NCBI GenBank assembly: GCA_910587555.1
Contig: CAJULV010000013.1
Span: forward strand, 1-37,962
Length of the DNA stretch: 37,962 nt
Reading direction: 5' to 3'
DNA from: an uncultured Acetatifactor sp.
Lineage (GTDB): Bacteria > Bacillota > Clostridia > Lachnospirales > Lachnospiraceae
Shown here: positions 24,240 through 31,316 of the stretch, in pieces
Layout: each line of letters starts with the position of its first letter
How positions within the stretch are numbered: the first letter of the stretch is position 1
Notes under the pieces: model-generated
Database searches by the model: none
What the model was told of the DNA's origin: nothing
The model's input: only the letters and a program-made list of their open reading frames with translations
Position numbers and translations under genes: made by a program

Positions 24240-24273
24240 TAAGGGTATGTCAGATTGCTCCAACATACCCTTA
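24240..24273 (-). terminator. Terminator downstream of rubrerythrin
   Basis: TAAGGGTATGT (24240-24250) pairs perfectly with ACATACCCTTA (24263-24273). On the minus strand TTTTAC follows. It lies beyond the 49-bp repeats. Confidence 0.75.
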
Positions 24274-24300
24274 AATTCTCAAAAATGTTGAATTTACGGC

Positions 24301-24496
24301 ATTCATATTAGCCGAAATACCTCTTCAGCAGGCCTTCGAATGCCGAGGCATTCATATTAGCCGAAGTATCTCTTCAGCAGGCCTTCGAATGCCGAGGCAT
24401 TCATATTAGCCGAAGTACCTCTTCAGCAGGCCTTCGAATGCCGAGGCATTCATTTTAGCCGAAATACCTCTTCAGCAGACCTTCAAATGCCTTGCC
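24301..24496 (-). repeat. Four 49-bp tandem copies of the rubrerythrin 3' end
   Basis: Units start at 24301, 24350, 24399 and 24448. The last is the functional end of the rubrerythrin gene; the other three lie past its stop. Read on the minus strand each downstream unit still encodes AFEGLLKRYFG and a stop. The spacer inside each unit contains GAATGCC-GA-GGCATTC, an inverted repeat able to form a hairpin. Copies differ at only a few bases. Confidence 0.95.
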
Positions 24497-24994
24497 GTGT
24501 CTTGCCTCATCCCTTGCCATCTCATGCACGGTGTCATGGATCGCATCCAGATTAGCGGCCTTTGCCCTCTTAGCCAGATCGAACTTGCCGGCGGTAGCAC
24601 CGTTCTCGGCATCCACTCTCATCTCCAGATTCTTCTTGGTGGAGTCGGTGACAACTTCGCCCAGCAGCTCTGCAAACTTGGCAGCATGTTCAGCCTCTTC
24701 GAAGGCGGCCTTTTCCCAGTACAGACCGATTTCGGGATAGCCTTCTCTGTGGGCAACCCTTGCCATAGCCAGGTACATACCTACCTCGGAACACTCGCCC
24801 TCGAAGTTGGCGCGCAGATCCTTGATGATATCCTCGGAAACGCCCTGTGCTACGCCTACCACATGCTCGGCAGCCCAGGTCTTCTCGCCTGCCTGAACGG
24901 TGAATTTCTCAGCGGGGGCATGGCAGATGGGGCATTCGGCCGGTGCTGCGTCTCCCTCATGAACATAACCACATACTTGACATACATACTTCAT
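24455..24994 (-). CDS. Reverse rubrerythrin (rubredoxin domain first)
   Basis: A 179-aa rubrerythrin that reduces hydrogen peroxide in the cytosol of anaerobes. The rubredoxin-type iron site is at the N-terminus (C5/C8 in VCQVCGY and C21/C24 in CPICH), the reverse order to classical rubrerythrin. The ferritin-like di-iron domain follows with EGECSEVGMYLAMA, KAAFEEAEHAAKF and DEARHGKAFEG supplying Glu and His ligands. AAAAAGGAGA precedes the ATG. perR lies 74 bases upstream on the same strand, so PerR control and co-transcription are likely. Its 3' end is repeated three times downstream. Confidence 0.93.
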   Translation of the reverse strand: MKYVCQVCGYVHEGDAAPAECPICHAPAEKFTVQAGEKTWAAEHVVGVAQGVSEDIIKDLRANFEGECSEVGMYLAMARVAHREGYPEIGLYWEKAAFEEAEHAAKFAELLGEVVTDSTKKNLEMRVDAENGATAGKFDLAKRAKAANLDAIHDTVHEMARDEARHGKAFEGLLKRYFG

Positions 24995-25068
24995 AATCCA
25001 AATCTCCTTTTTATATAATATAATTTTGATAATAGAACTCCCTTTTCGGAAAATGTTCCCATACCGGC

Positions 25069-25467
25069 TCAGGAATGCTCATGGAGCCTGAGACAGCGGC
25101 GGCAGGTGCCGTAAAAATAAGTGCTGTGGCCTTCAATCCGTCCGTCAAAGTTGGCGGCGGCAGCCGAGGTGATGGATTCGATGCTGCCCATATCCAAATC
25201 AATCACACTGCCGCATTTACGGCAGACAAAGTGGTAATGGGGAGAGGTATCGGCGTCAAAATGATCCGTGCCGTCCCCCACGTCCAACCGATTGATTTCT
25301 CCCTCGCCGGTCAGAAGCGTTAAATTACGGTACACGGTACCCAGGCTGATATTCGGATTCTCATTGCGGACATTCTGATAAATGACATCCGCGGTTGGGT
25401 GGTCCTTTCTGGACATCAGGAATTCTTTCACCAATTCCCGCTGTCTGCTGTATTTTCGCGCAGCCAT
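25069..25467 (-). CDS. perR: Peroxide-responsive Fur-family repressor PerR
   Basis: A 132-aa Fur-family regulator. The N-terminal winged helix contains HPTADVIYQNVR and SLGTVYRNLTLL. The C-terminal part has DHFDADTSPHYHFVCRKCG with an Asp at the place typical of PerR rather than Fur, His-Tyr-His metal ligands, and two CxxC pairs (CRKC, CRRC) for the structural zinc. The His of HPTAD is the residue oxidised in PerR. It is expected to repress peroxide-defence genes when loaded with iron and to let go after oxidation. Adjacent rubrerythrin is a standard target. AAAGGAG precedes the ATG. Confidence 0.88.
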   Translation of the reverse strand: MAARKYSRQRELVKEFLMSRKDHPTADVIYQNVRNENPNISLGTVYRNLTLLTGEGEINRLDVGDGTDHFDADTSPHYHFVCRKCGSVIDLDMGSIESITSAAAANFDGRIEGHSTYFYGTCRRCLRLHEHS

Positions 25468-25486
25468 CCGGTACTCCTTTACAAAA

Positions 25487-25501
25487 TAATAATGATTACT
25501 G
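25487..25501. promoter_or_regulatory. Possible PerR box
   Basis: TAATAATGATTACTG matches 10 of 14 fixed positions of the Per box TTATAATnATTATAA. It sits over the predicted transcript start of perR, suggesting autoregulation. Confidence 0.45.
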
Positions 25502-25506
25502 TTTTT

Positions 25507-25534
25507 ATTATAAGGATTTTCGGCGGCTTGTCAA
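25507..25534 (-). promoter_or_regulatory. Promoter of perR-rubrerythrin
   Basis: On the minus strand, perfect TTGACA (complement of 25529-25534), 16 bases, perfect TATAAT (complement of 25507-25512). A promoter this strong is expected when a repressor provides the control. Confidence 0.8.
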
Positions 25535-25589
25535 CAGAAATTGGTAAAAAAAGGTGACTTTATAAAATTTTTAGTTTTAGACTGTGGGA

Positions 25590-26411
25590 TTACGGCGTCC
25601 GGGCGGTACCCGGGGCGCGGCATTCTGCCCGGAATTCGGAAGGGGATTTTCCGGTATTTTCCCTGAATTTACGGCTGAAATTACTGTCATCGCTGAAGCC
25701 GCAGCGTGCCACGATGTCCTTGACGGGTAAGTCCGTGGATGACAGATATCGCTTGGCTGCCAGGATTCTGCAGGCCTGCAGATATTGCATCGGAGCATAG
25801 CCGGTTACTTTTTTATAGAGATGGGACAGGCAGGACGTGCTGAGGTGGTACTCGCCAGCAAGTTCGGAAAGCGAGAGCTGTTCCCTGTAATTCTGCTCCA
25901 GATACCTTTGTATTGCTTTGGCGACAGCGATGTGATGGTTGCTTTCGCATACAAAAAGTTCAGGCTTGCAGCGGTAAAGCTGAATCAGCAGCTGTCTGAG
26001 CGCCATATCCATCATATCGCCGCACCACGGCTTTTGCTGCACATATTCCGAGAGGATTTGCTTCAGGAGCGTTTCAAATATATCGCCGCATTGCTCCGGT
26101 GTAACGGCGTGGCAGAAGCCGTTTGCCCGGTTGACGAGGACGGAGGAGAGCTGATAGTCGTCGTATAATACATTGGAAGAGTCATCGGATATGAGTAGAT
26201 GGTAACGTCTGTATTTACTGCTGTATACGTGGACGGAGTGTTCCTCCAGGCGGCTCATAATCAGGAGCCCGCCGCTGTCAAGCCGGTAGGGACGTCCCCC
26301 TATCACCGCCCGGATGGAACCTTCCGCGACATACAGGAGCTGGTGGCAGTCATGAAAATGGCTGGCAAGCCCGGTAGGAGATTCGGAATATTCTGCAGAG
26401 ATTACATGCAT
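25590..26411 (-). CDS. AraC-family transcriptional regulator
   Basis: A 273-aa regulator with an N-terminal cupin sensor domain (FHDCHQLLYVAEGSIRAVIGG) and a C-terminal AraC double helix-turn-helix. The first HTH is LSLSELAGEYHLSTSCLSHLYKK and the second is DIVARCGFSDDSNFSRKFRENTGKSPSEFR, the AraC signature. It should bind DNA in response to a small ligand. It is divergent from the OYE-SDR-flavoprotein operon, whose promoter has a good -10 but a poor -35, typical of an activator-dependent promoter, so it probably activates that operon. GAGGAGG precedes the ATG. Confidence 0.9.
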   Translation of the reverse strand: MHVISAEYSESPTGLASHFHDCHQLLYVAEGSIRAVIGGRPYRLDSGGLLIMSRLEEHSVHVYSSKYRRYHLLISDDSSNVLYDDYQLSSVLVNRANGFCHAVTPEQCGDIFETLLKQILSEYVQQKPWCGDMMDMALRQLLIQLYRCKPELFVCESNHHIAVAKAIQRYLEQNYREQLSLSELAGEYHLSTSCLSHLYKKVTGYAPMQYLQACRILAAKRYLSSTDLPVKDIVARCGFSDDSNFSRKFRENTGKSPSEFRAECRAPGTARTP

Positions 26412-26524
26412 GCTGGTACCTCCTCACTGTCTCTGCGGAAGTTGAAACCGGCACCGCAAGATGACATTTTTCCACATAAATCAACAGCGGGGCCTTTTGC
26501 CCCAGTGCAATACCGTCTTTGGCA

Positions 26525-26553
26525 ATTATACCGTTTTTTAAAATAAAAAGCAA
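26525..26553 (-). promoter_or_regulatory. Promoter of the AraC-family gene
   Basis: On the minus strand, TTGCTT (complement of 26548-26553), 17 bases, perfect TATAAT (complement of 26525-26530). Confidence 0.65.
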
Positions 26554-26605
26554 GATTTACATATAAAACAGCAAATGTAATATAGTATGCCGGACGCCGT
26601 ATCGG

Positions 26606-26611
26606 TATAAT
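26606..26611 (+). promoter_or_regulatory. -10 element of the OYE operon promoter
   Basis: Perfect TATAAT, with only TAGTAT at the -35 place (26583-26588). The weak -35 fits activation by the divergent AraC-type protein. The start codon follows 80 bases later. Confidence 0.5.
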
Positions 26612-26691
26612 AGACGGTAACATGATAAAGAAAACCGGAAGCGCCGGAGAATTGAAGCGCCTTGCCGGGTAAGTGGGAAGCGAGGAGGAAA

Positions 26692-28020
26692 ATGTTGAGA
26701 CGGGTGTATATGGATTGCGATGAATTTAAGGCGCAGAACGAGGTGCAGGGAACGGGGCTGCCCTTCTGCGGGGATATTGCTGTATTGGGAGAGTCCGTGC
26801 AGATGGGTGCGAAGACAGCTCCGAACAGGCTGGTGTGCCAGCCAATGGAGGGATGTGACGGTACGGCGGACGGTGCGCCGGGGGAGCTGACCCGGCGCCG
26901 TTACCTTCGGTTTGCAGAGGGAGGGGCGGGCATGATATGGTTTGAGGCTACCGCCTGCTGTGAGGAGGGAAGGGCTAACCCGCGTCAGCTGCGGATTACG
27001 GAGAACAACCTGGATGATTTTAAACGGATTGTGGAGGAAATCCGGGAGGCGGGCAGAAAGAAAAACGGATATGCGCCGCTTGTCATTATGCAGGATACGC
27101 ATTCCGGCAGATATAGCAGGCCCAAGGGAAAACCGGAGCCGATTATTGCTTATCACAATCCGATTCTGGAGGATGCGGCGCCTGTGGACAGCAGCCGTAT
27201 TTTGTCGGATGAGGGGATGGACCAGGTTCGGGACAAGCTGGTGGAGGCAGCCAGGCTCGCGGAGGCAGCAGGGTTTGACGGGGTGGACATAAAGTGCTGC
27301 CACGGTTATTTAAACGCGGAGCTGCTGTCTGCATATCACAGGGAAGGACGCTACGGCGGAAGCCTGGAGGGACGTACAAGGCTGCTGCGGGAAGCTGCTG
27401 GGGGAGCTGCAAAGAGCTGCGGCAGGGATTTTATCATTGCTGCCAGATTAAACTTGTACGACGGTTTTCCTTATCCGTGGGGGTTTGGCGTATCCGAAGG
27501 CGGCGGGCTTGCGTTTGACCCGAAGGAGCCGGCGTGGCTGCTGCAGGAGCTTGAAAAGGCGGGCGTTGCACTGGTCAACCTGACCATGGGCAATCCTTAT
27601 TATAATCCTCATATAAACAGGCCTTTTGCTGTGGGGAGCTACGAACCGGAGGAATCGCCGCTGGAAGGAGCGGCCAGAATGCTGCATGGGGCTGAAAAAA
27701 TGAAGCAGGCTGTGCCCGGACTGAAGGTGGTGGGATCCGGGATGAGCTATCTGGGAGCCGCCGCGCCGTTTGTGGCCGCCGGTTTTATCCGCAGGGGAGG
27801 CTTTGACTTCGCCGGATTTGGCAGGCAGGCTTTCGCATACCCGGATTTTGCCTGCAGCATTTTGCGGAACGGGGAATTGCAGGCACAAAAGCTCTGTGTG
27901 GCATGTTCCAAATGCAGTGAACTGATGCGCGGCGGAATGACGCCGGGCTGTGTGATCAGGGACGGCTTTTATGGGGAGCTATACCGGGAATACAGGAAAA
28001 ACAGGGAGGGAGCGGAGTGA
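26692..28020 (+). CDS. OYE-family NADH:flavin oxidoreductase with Fe-S motif
   Basis: A 442-aa old-yellow-enzyme-type protein: an FMN-binding TIM barrel that reduces activated C=C bonds. Family motifs are NRLVCQPMEG near the N-terminus, IKCCHGYLNAELLSAYHREGR with the active-site His, and YGGSLEGRTRLL. The C-terminus carries CVACSKC and a further GC eleven residues on, the [4Fe-4S] motif of the 2,4-dienoyl-CoA reductase branch, but the FAD/NAD domain that normally follows is absent. A separate partner may supply electrons; the flavoprotein two genes downstream is a candidate. The start at 26692 has AGGAGG three bases before it, a rather short gap. The SDR start overlaps its stop. Confidence 0.85.
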   Translation: MLRRVYMDCDEFKAQNEVQGTGLPFCGDIAVLGESVQMGAKTAPNRLVCQPMEGCDGTADGAPGELTRRRYLRFAEGGAGMIWFEATACCEEGRANPRQLRITENNLDDFKRIVEEIREAGRKKNGYAPLVIMQDTHSGRYSRPKGKPEPIIAYHNPILEDAAPVDSSRILSDEGMDQVRDKLVEAARLAEAAGFDGVDIKCCHGYLNAELLSAYHREGRYGGSLEGRTRLLREAAGGAAKSCGRDFIIAARLNLYDGFPYPWGFGVSEGGGLAFDPKEPAWLLQELEKAGVALVNLTMGNPYYNPHINRPFAVGSYEPEESPLEGAARMLHGAEKMKQAVPGLKVVGSGMSYLGAAAPFVAAGFIRRGGFDFAGFGRQAFAYPDFACSILRNGELQAQKLCVACSKCSELMRGGMTPGCVIRDGFYGELYREYRKNREGAE

Positions 28021-28766
28021 AAAATATCATGGTCAGCGGCTGTGCCCGGGGGATAGGCGCAGCAGTGACGCGCCGGCTTTTGAAAGAGGGATACCGTGTC
28101 ACCGGGATGAGCCGTACGGGAGAGGAAGAAGTGAAAGCCGGCTTTGCGTCGCCGGACTTTGCCTATTTCCGGGGAGACTTGGGGGTGGGAAGTGACAGGG
28201 ACGGTTTTGTGGAATTTGCGCTGCGGCGTTTCGGAAGGATTGATGGCCTGGTGAACGTGGCGGGTATTGCGCCGAGACAGCGCCTGGATCTTCTGGAGAT
28301 GACGGAGGAGAGCTTTGACACCGTCATGGGGATTAATCTCAGGGGGACCATGTTCCTGACACAGGCGGCGGCCAGGGCGATGCTGCGCAACGAGCCGGAG
28401 GGCGGTGTACGGGGATATATCTGTAATATTTCATCTGTCTCGGCTTATACGGCCTCCGTGAACAGAGGAGAATACTGTGTTTCAAAAGCGGGTGTGTCCA
28501 TGCTGACGGAGCTTTTTGCAGCAAGGCTTGCCGGGGAGGGGATTCTCGTCAATGAAGTTCGCCCCGGTATCATTGCGACGGATATGACCGGACCGGTAAG
28601 GGAAAAGTACGACAGGATGATTGAAGGCGGGCTGTTACCGCTGAAGCGGTGGGGGAAGCCGGAGGACGTGGCGGATGCAGTGTATGTTCTGTGTTCCGGG
28701 GCGCTTCCCTATGTGACAGGCCAGGTATTGGATGTGGACGGCGGTTTTCATATCAGAAGATTGTAG
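28017..28766 (+). CDS. Short-chain dehydrogenase/reductase
   Basis: A 249-aa classical SDR. The cofactor loop is SGCARGIGAAV (7-17), the NNAG-like motif is NVAG, and the catalytic residues are Ser in NISSVSAY and Tyr-Lys in YCVSK. PGIIATDMT follows, as usual. It should oxidise or reduce a hydroxyl/keto group with NAD(P). It starts with GTG overlapping the OYE stop (GTGA) and has GGGAGCGGA upstream, so it is translationally coupled. The combination with an ene-reductase suggests stepwise reduction or oxidation of one cyclic substrate. Confidence 0.88.
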   Translation: MKNIMVSGCARGIGAAVTRRLLKEGYRVTGMSRTGEEEVKAGFASPDFAYFRGDLGVGSDRDGFVEFALRRFGRIDGLVNVAGIAPRQRLDLLEMTEESFDTVMGINLRGTMFLTQAAARAMLRNEPEGGVRGYICNISSVSAYTASVNRGEYCVSKAGVSMLTELFAARLAGEGILVNEVRPGIIATDMTGPVREKYDRMIEGGLLPLKRWGKPEDVADAVYVLCSGALPYVTGQVLDVDGGFHIRRL

Positions 28767-28776
28767 GCGGGAGCGG

Positions 28777-30729
28777 ATGAAGAGAGAAGAATTTCGGGCG
28801 ATAGTGATTGGAAGCGGTGCGGCAGGTTACAGCGCAGCCTGCCGTATACGGGAGGCCGGTGTGGAAAGCGTGTGCATTGTCACAGAAGGAGTGTACTGCG
28901 GGACCTCCCGGAACGCAGGCAGCGATAAGCAGACTTATTATAAGCTGGGGCTTGGCGGAAGCATACCGGACAGCGTGCGTGATCTGGCGGCGGATCTTTT
29001 TGCAGGCGGATGTGTTGACGGGGATGTTGCGCTGTGCGAGGCGGCACTGTCGGCAAGGTGCTTTTATTATCTCTGTGAGATGGGAGTGCCTTTTCCCGGA
29101 AGCCTGTATGGGGAGTATACGGGTTATCGGACGGATCACGACCGGCGTGCCAGGGCGACCTCTGCGGGTCCGCTGACTTCTAAAATGATGACGGAAGCAT
29201 TGGAGCGCCGTGCCGCCGATTTGGGAATCAGGGGATACGATCATTTGCTGGCCGTGGAACTGCTTGTCGGGAGGGACGGGGTGTACGGGCTTCTGTGCCT
29301 GGACAGGAAAGGGCTGGATTATCGTGTATTCCGCTGCGGAAATGTGGTGATGGCAACAGGAGGCCCGGGGGAAGTCTATGCCGACAGTGTGTTCCCTCCC
29401 GGACAGGGGGGCGCTACGGGACTGGCAGTGCGTGCCGGCGCGGCGCTGCAGAATCTGACGGAATGGCAGTATGGATTGGCATCCGTTTCACCAAGATGGA
29501 ATGTTTCGGGGACATACATGCAGGTACTGCCCCGGTTTATCTCAAAGGGAGCGGACGGGGAGTCCCATGAATTTTTAGAAGAGTATTTTGCGGACAGATA
29601 TCAGGCGCTTTCTCTGGTGTTCCGAAAAGGCTATCAGTGGCCCTTTGATGCGGCGAAGGCGCGGGAGGGTTCTTCCCTTCTGGATGTGCTGGTATACAGG
29701 GAAAGCGTGATAAAAAAGCGCCGTGTATTCCTGGACTTTACCCGGAACCCGTTCGGGCTGCAGGAGATTCCCTTTCATAGATTGTGTGGGGAGGCTTATG
29801 ATTATCTGAAGACGGCGGGCGCCTGTTTTGGGACGCCTATAGAACGGCTGGAGGCAATGAACGCCCCGGCGGCTGCCTTTTATCGTTCCCGGGGAGTTGA
29901 CCTCGCTGAGGACTGCCTGGAGATTGCACTGTGCGCCCAGCACCACAATGGAGGAATTGCGGTGGATCACAGGTGGAGTACCACAGTGAAAGGCCTTTTT
30001 GCAGTGGGAGAGTGCGCGGGCACACATGGGGTAGCCCGGCCCGGCGGCAGTGCCCTGAATGCGGGGCAGGCCGGCGCCCTGAGGGCTGCCCGGTTTATTG
30101 CCGCATCCTGTGATGCGCCGGTAAATGAGAGCTGTGACGAAGAAGAATTCCGGCAGATTGCCAGCAGGGCCTTGGAGGAACACAGGGCAATTTGTGCCCG
30201 GGCTTTGGAAAATGCGCATCCGGCGGCCGGGCAGGGGGGGAAACTTCGCGCGGTACCGGATGCACTGAGGCAGGCAAGGGAGCGTATGGGCGCCTATGCC
30301 GGAGCATTCCGGGACGCAGACGGCCTGAAAAGTGTCTACAGCCAGGTAAAAGCGGAGCTTGAGGCGTTTGGGGAGCTGTATTATGTAGAACAAAAGGAGC
30401 AGGTTCCCATGCTGTATCGTCTGCGGGATGTGCTGACGGTACAGCTCGTAACGCTGGCGGCTATGATTGACTATGCAGGGAAGTGGAATGTCTCACGGGG
30501 TTCGGCACTTTATTATGACGCGGGGGGAACGCTGGCCCAGGGGCTTGAAGAGCAGTTCCGTTTCTCCGTACTGGGGGCGGGAGAAACGAAGCGGGAGATA
30601 CAGCAGGTGACCTGGAAAGAAGGGAACAGCAGTATTCTGTGGCGTCCCGTACGGCCGATACCGGAAGAAGAGGAATGTTTTGAGCGTATGTGGAGCCGTA
30701 GCCGCAGGGATACGTGTGAAGAGGCATAA
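28777..30729 (+). CDS. FAD-dependent oxidoreductase, fumarate reductase/succinate dehydrogenase flavoprotein-like
   Basis: A 650-aa flavoprotein. The FAD-binding motif IGSGAAGYSAACRIREAG is at residues 10-27. The C-terminal side of the fold contains HHNGGIAVDHRWSTTVKGLFAVGECAG and ARPGGSALNAGQAGALRAA, the His-Gly and Arg-Gly motifs of fumarate reductase-type enzymes, which bind the carboxylate or enone and close over FAD. About 180 further residues form a helical C-terminal domain. No signal peptide, so it is cytosolic. The substrate is unknown. The start at 28777 has GGCGGGAG before it and lies ten bases past the SDR stop. Confidence 0.82.
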   Translation: MKREEFRAIVIGSGAAGYSAACRIREAGVESVCIVTEGVYCGTSRNAGSDKQTYYKLGLGGSIPDSVRDLAADLFAGGCVDGDVALCEAALSARCFYYLCEMGVPFPGSLYGEYTGYRTDHDRRARATSAGPLTSKMMTEALERRAADLGIRGYDHLLAVELLVGRDGVYGLLCLDRKGLDYRVFRCGNVVMATGGPGEVYADSVFPPGQGGATGLAVRAGAALQNLTEWQYGLASVSPRWNVSGTYMQVLPRFISKGADGESHEFLEEYFADRYQALSLVFRKGYQWPFDAAKAREGSSLLDVLVYRESVIKKRRVFLDFTRNPFGLQEIPFHRLCGEAYDYLKTAGACFGTPIERLEAMNAPAAAFYRSRGVDLAEDCLEIALCAQHHNGGIAVDHRWSTTVKGLFAVGECAGTHGVARPGGSALNAGQAGALRAARFIAASCDAPVNESCDEEEFRQIASRALEEHRAICARALENAHPAAGQGGKLRAVPDALRQARERMGAYAGAFRDADGLKSVYSQVKAELEAFGELYYVEQKEQVPMLYRLRDVLTVQLVTLAAMIDYAGKWNVSRGSALYYDAGGTLAQGLEEQFRFSVLGAGETKREIQQVTWKEGNSSILWRPVRPIPEEEECFERMWSRSRRDTCEEA

Positions 30730-31174
30730 TCAGCGGCAGGTGCCGGAGGGCGGGATTCTGGTGTCAGTGAGTGCAGATTACTTTCGGCCGGAACAGGCAC
30801 CTACCCATGACGATGACCGTATTCGTGTGGCGGGGATCAGGGGAATCGCGGAATATGCGGGAGGACGTGTGCGCCTGACAGGGCCGGGAGGGTACACGGA
30901 GCCTGTCCTGCAGGCTTCACAGGATGTATTTGAGTTGTTTGTACGCCGTGTGAACGGAGAGAAGACAGGGATAGGGGCAGAGGAAAGCTTTTATCTGAAC
31001 AGGATTGTGCTGCAGGCAAGGGACTGCGCACTGGCAGGCGGTGGGCAGCGCATTATGGGAAGCGCTGCCCACGCTTCCGAATATTCCATACGGCGGCCCG
31101 CACGCGGCATCAGGGAACCTGCTTCTGGCATACCTTCGGGGTATTTCATTAACCTAAAAAGAGCGAAGGGATGA
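30716..31174 (+). pseudogene. 5'-truncated Gfo/Idh/MocA-family oxidoreductase (C-terminal part only)
   Basis: The reading frame gives 152 residues from a GTG at 30716. Residues 10-110 match the end of Gfo/Idh/MocA dehydrogenases: SADYFRPEQAPTHDDDRIRVAG, then GGRVRLTG, and ESFYLNRIVLQARDCALAGG. The Rossmann NAD-binding half is missing entirely. The last 40 residues are not family-like and cross a strong hairpin at 31041-31072. It overlaps the end of the flavoprotein gene by 14 bases. A deletion that joined the operon to the tail of a lost dehydrogenase explains this best; a short expressed protein is possible because AGGGA precedes the GTG. Confidence 0.65.
31041..31072. terminator. Strong hairpin inside the truncated Gfo/Idh frame
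   Basis: GTGGGCAGCGC (31041-31051) pairs perfectly with GCGCTGCCCAC (31062-31072), loop 10 bases. No T-run follows. It marks where family similarity stops. Confidence 0.4.
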
Positions 31175-31215
31175 CGCCGGGCAGCTACAGGAAGCTCTGG
31201 AAATAGCGGGAGAGG

Positions 31216-31261
31216 GCCGCCGGAAAAACGCTGCGGTGCGGAAAAGGCGGCAGATATTTTT
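31216..31261 (+). terminator. Possible terminator of the OYE operon
   Basis: GCCGCC (31216-31221) pairs with GGCGGC (31246-31251), followed by ATATTTTT. The stem is short and the loop long. Nothing else is seen in 31175-31316. Confidence 0.35.
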
Positions 31262-31316
31262 CCGGGGACCCGTTAACTTAGATGCAGCATCCCTCCTTGC
31301 CGGGGAGAAGAGGCTG

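Noticed and set aside
24301..24496. CRISPR-like regular repeats
   Set aside because: The 49-bp units abut directly with no unique spacers and derive from the rubrerythrin coding end; no cas gene is nearby.
29575..30393. 272-aa minus-strand frame over the flavoprotein
   Set aside because: Antisense to conserved FAD motifs, with no ribosome binding site.
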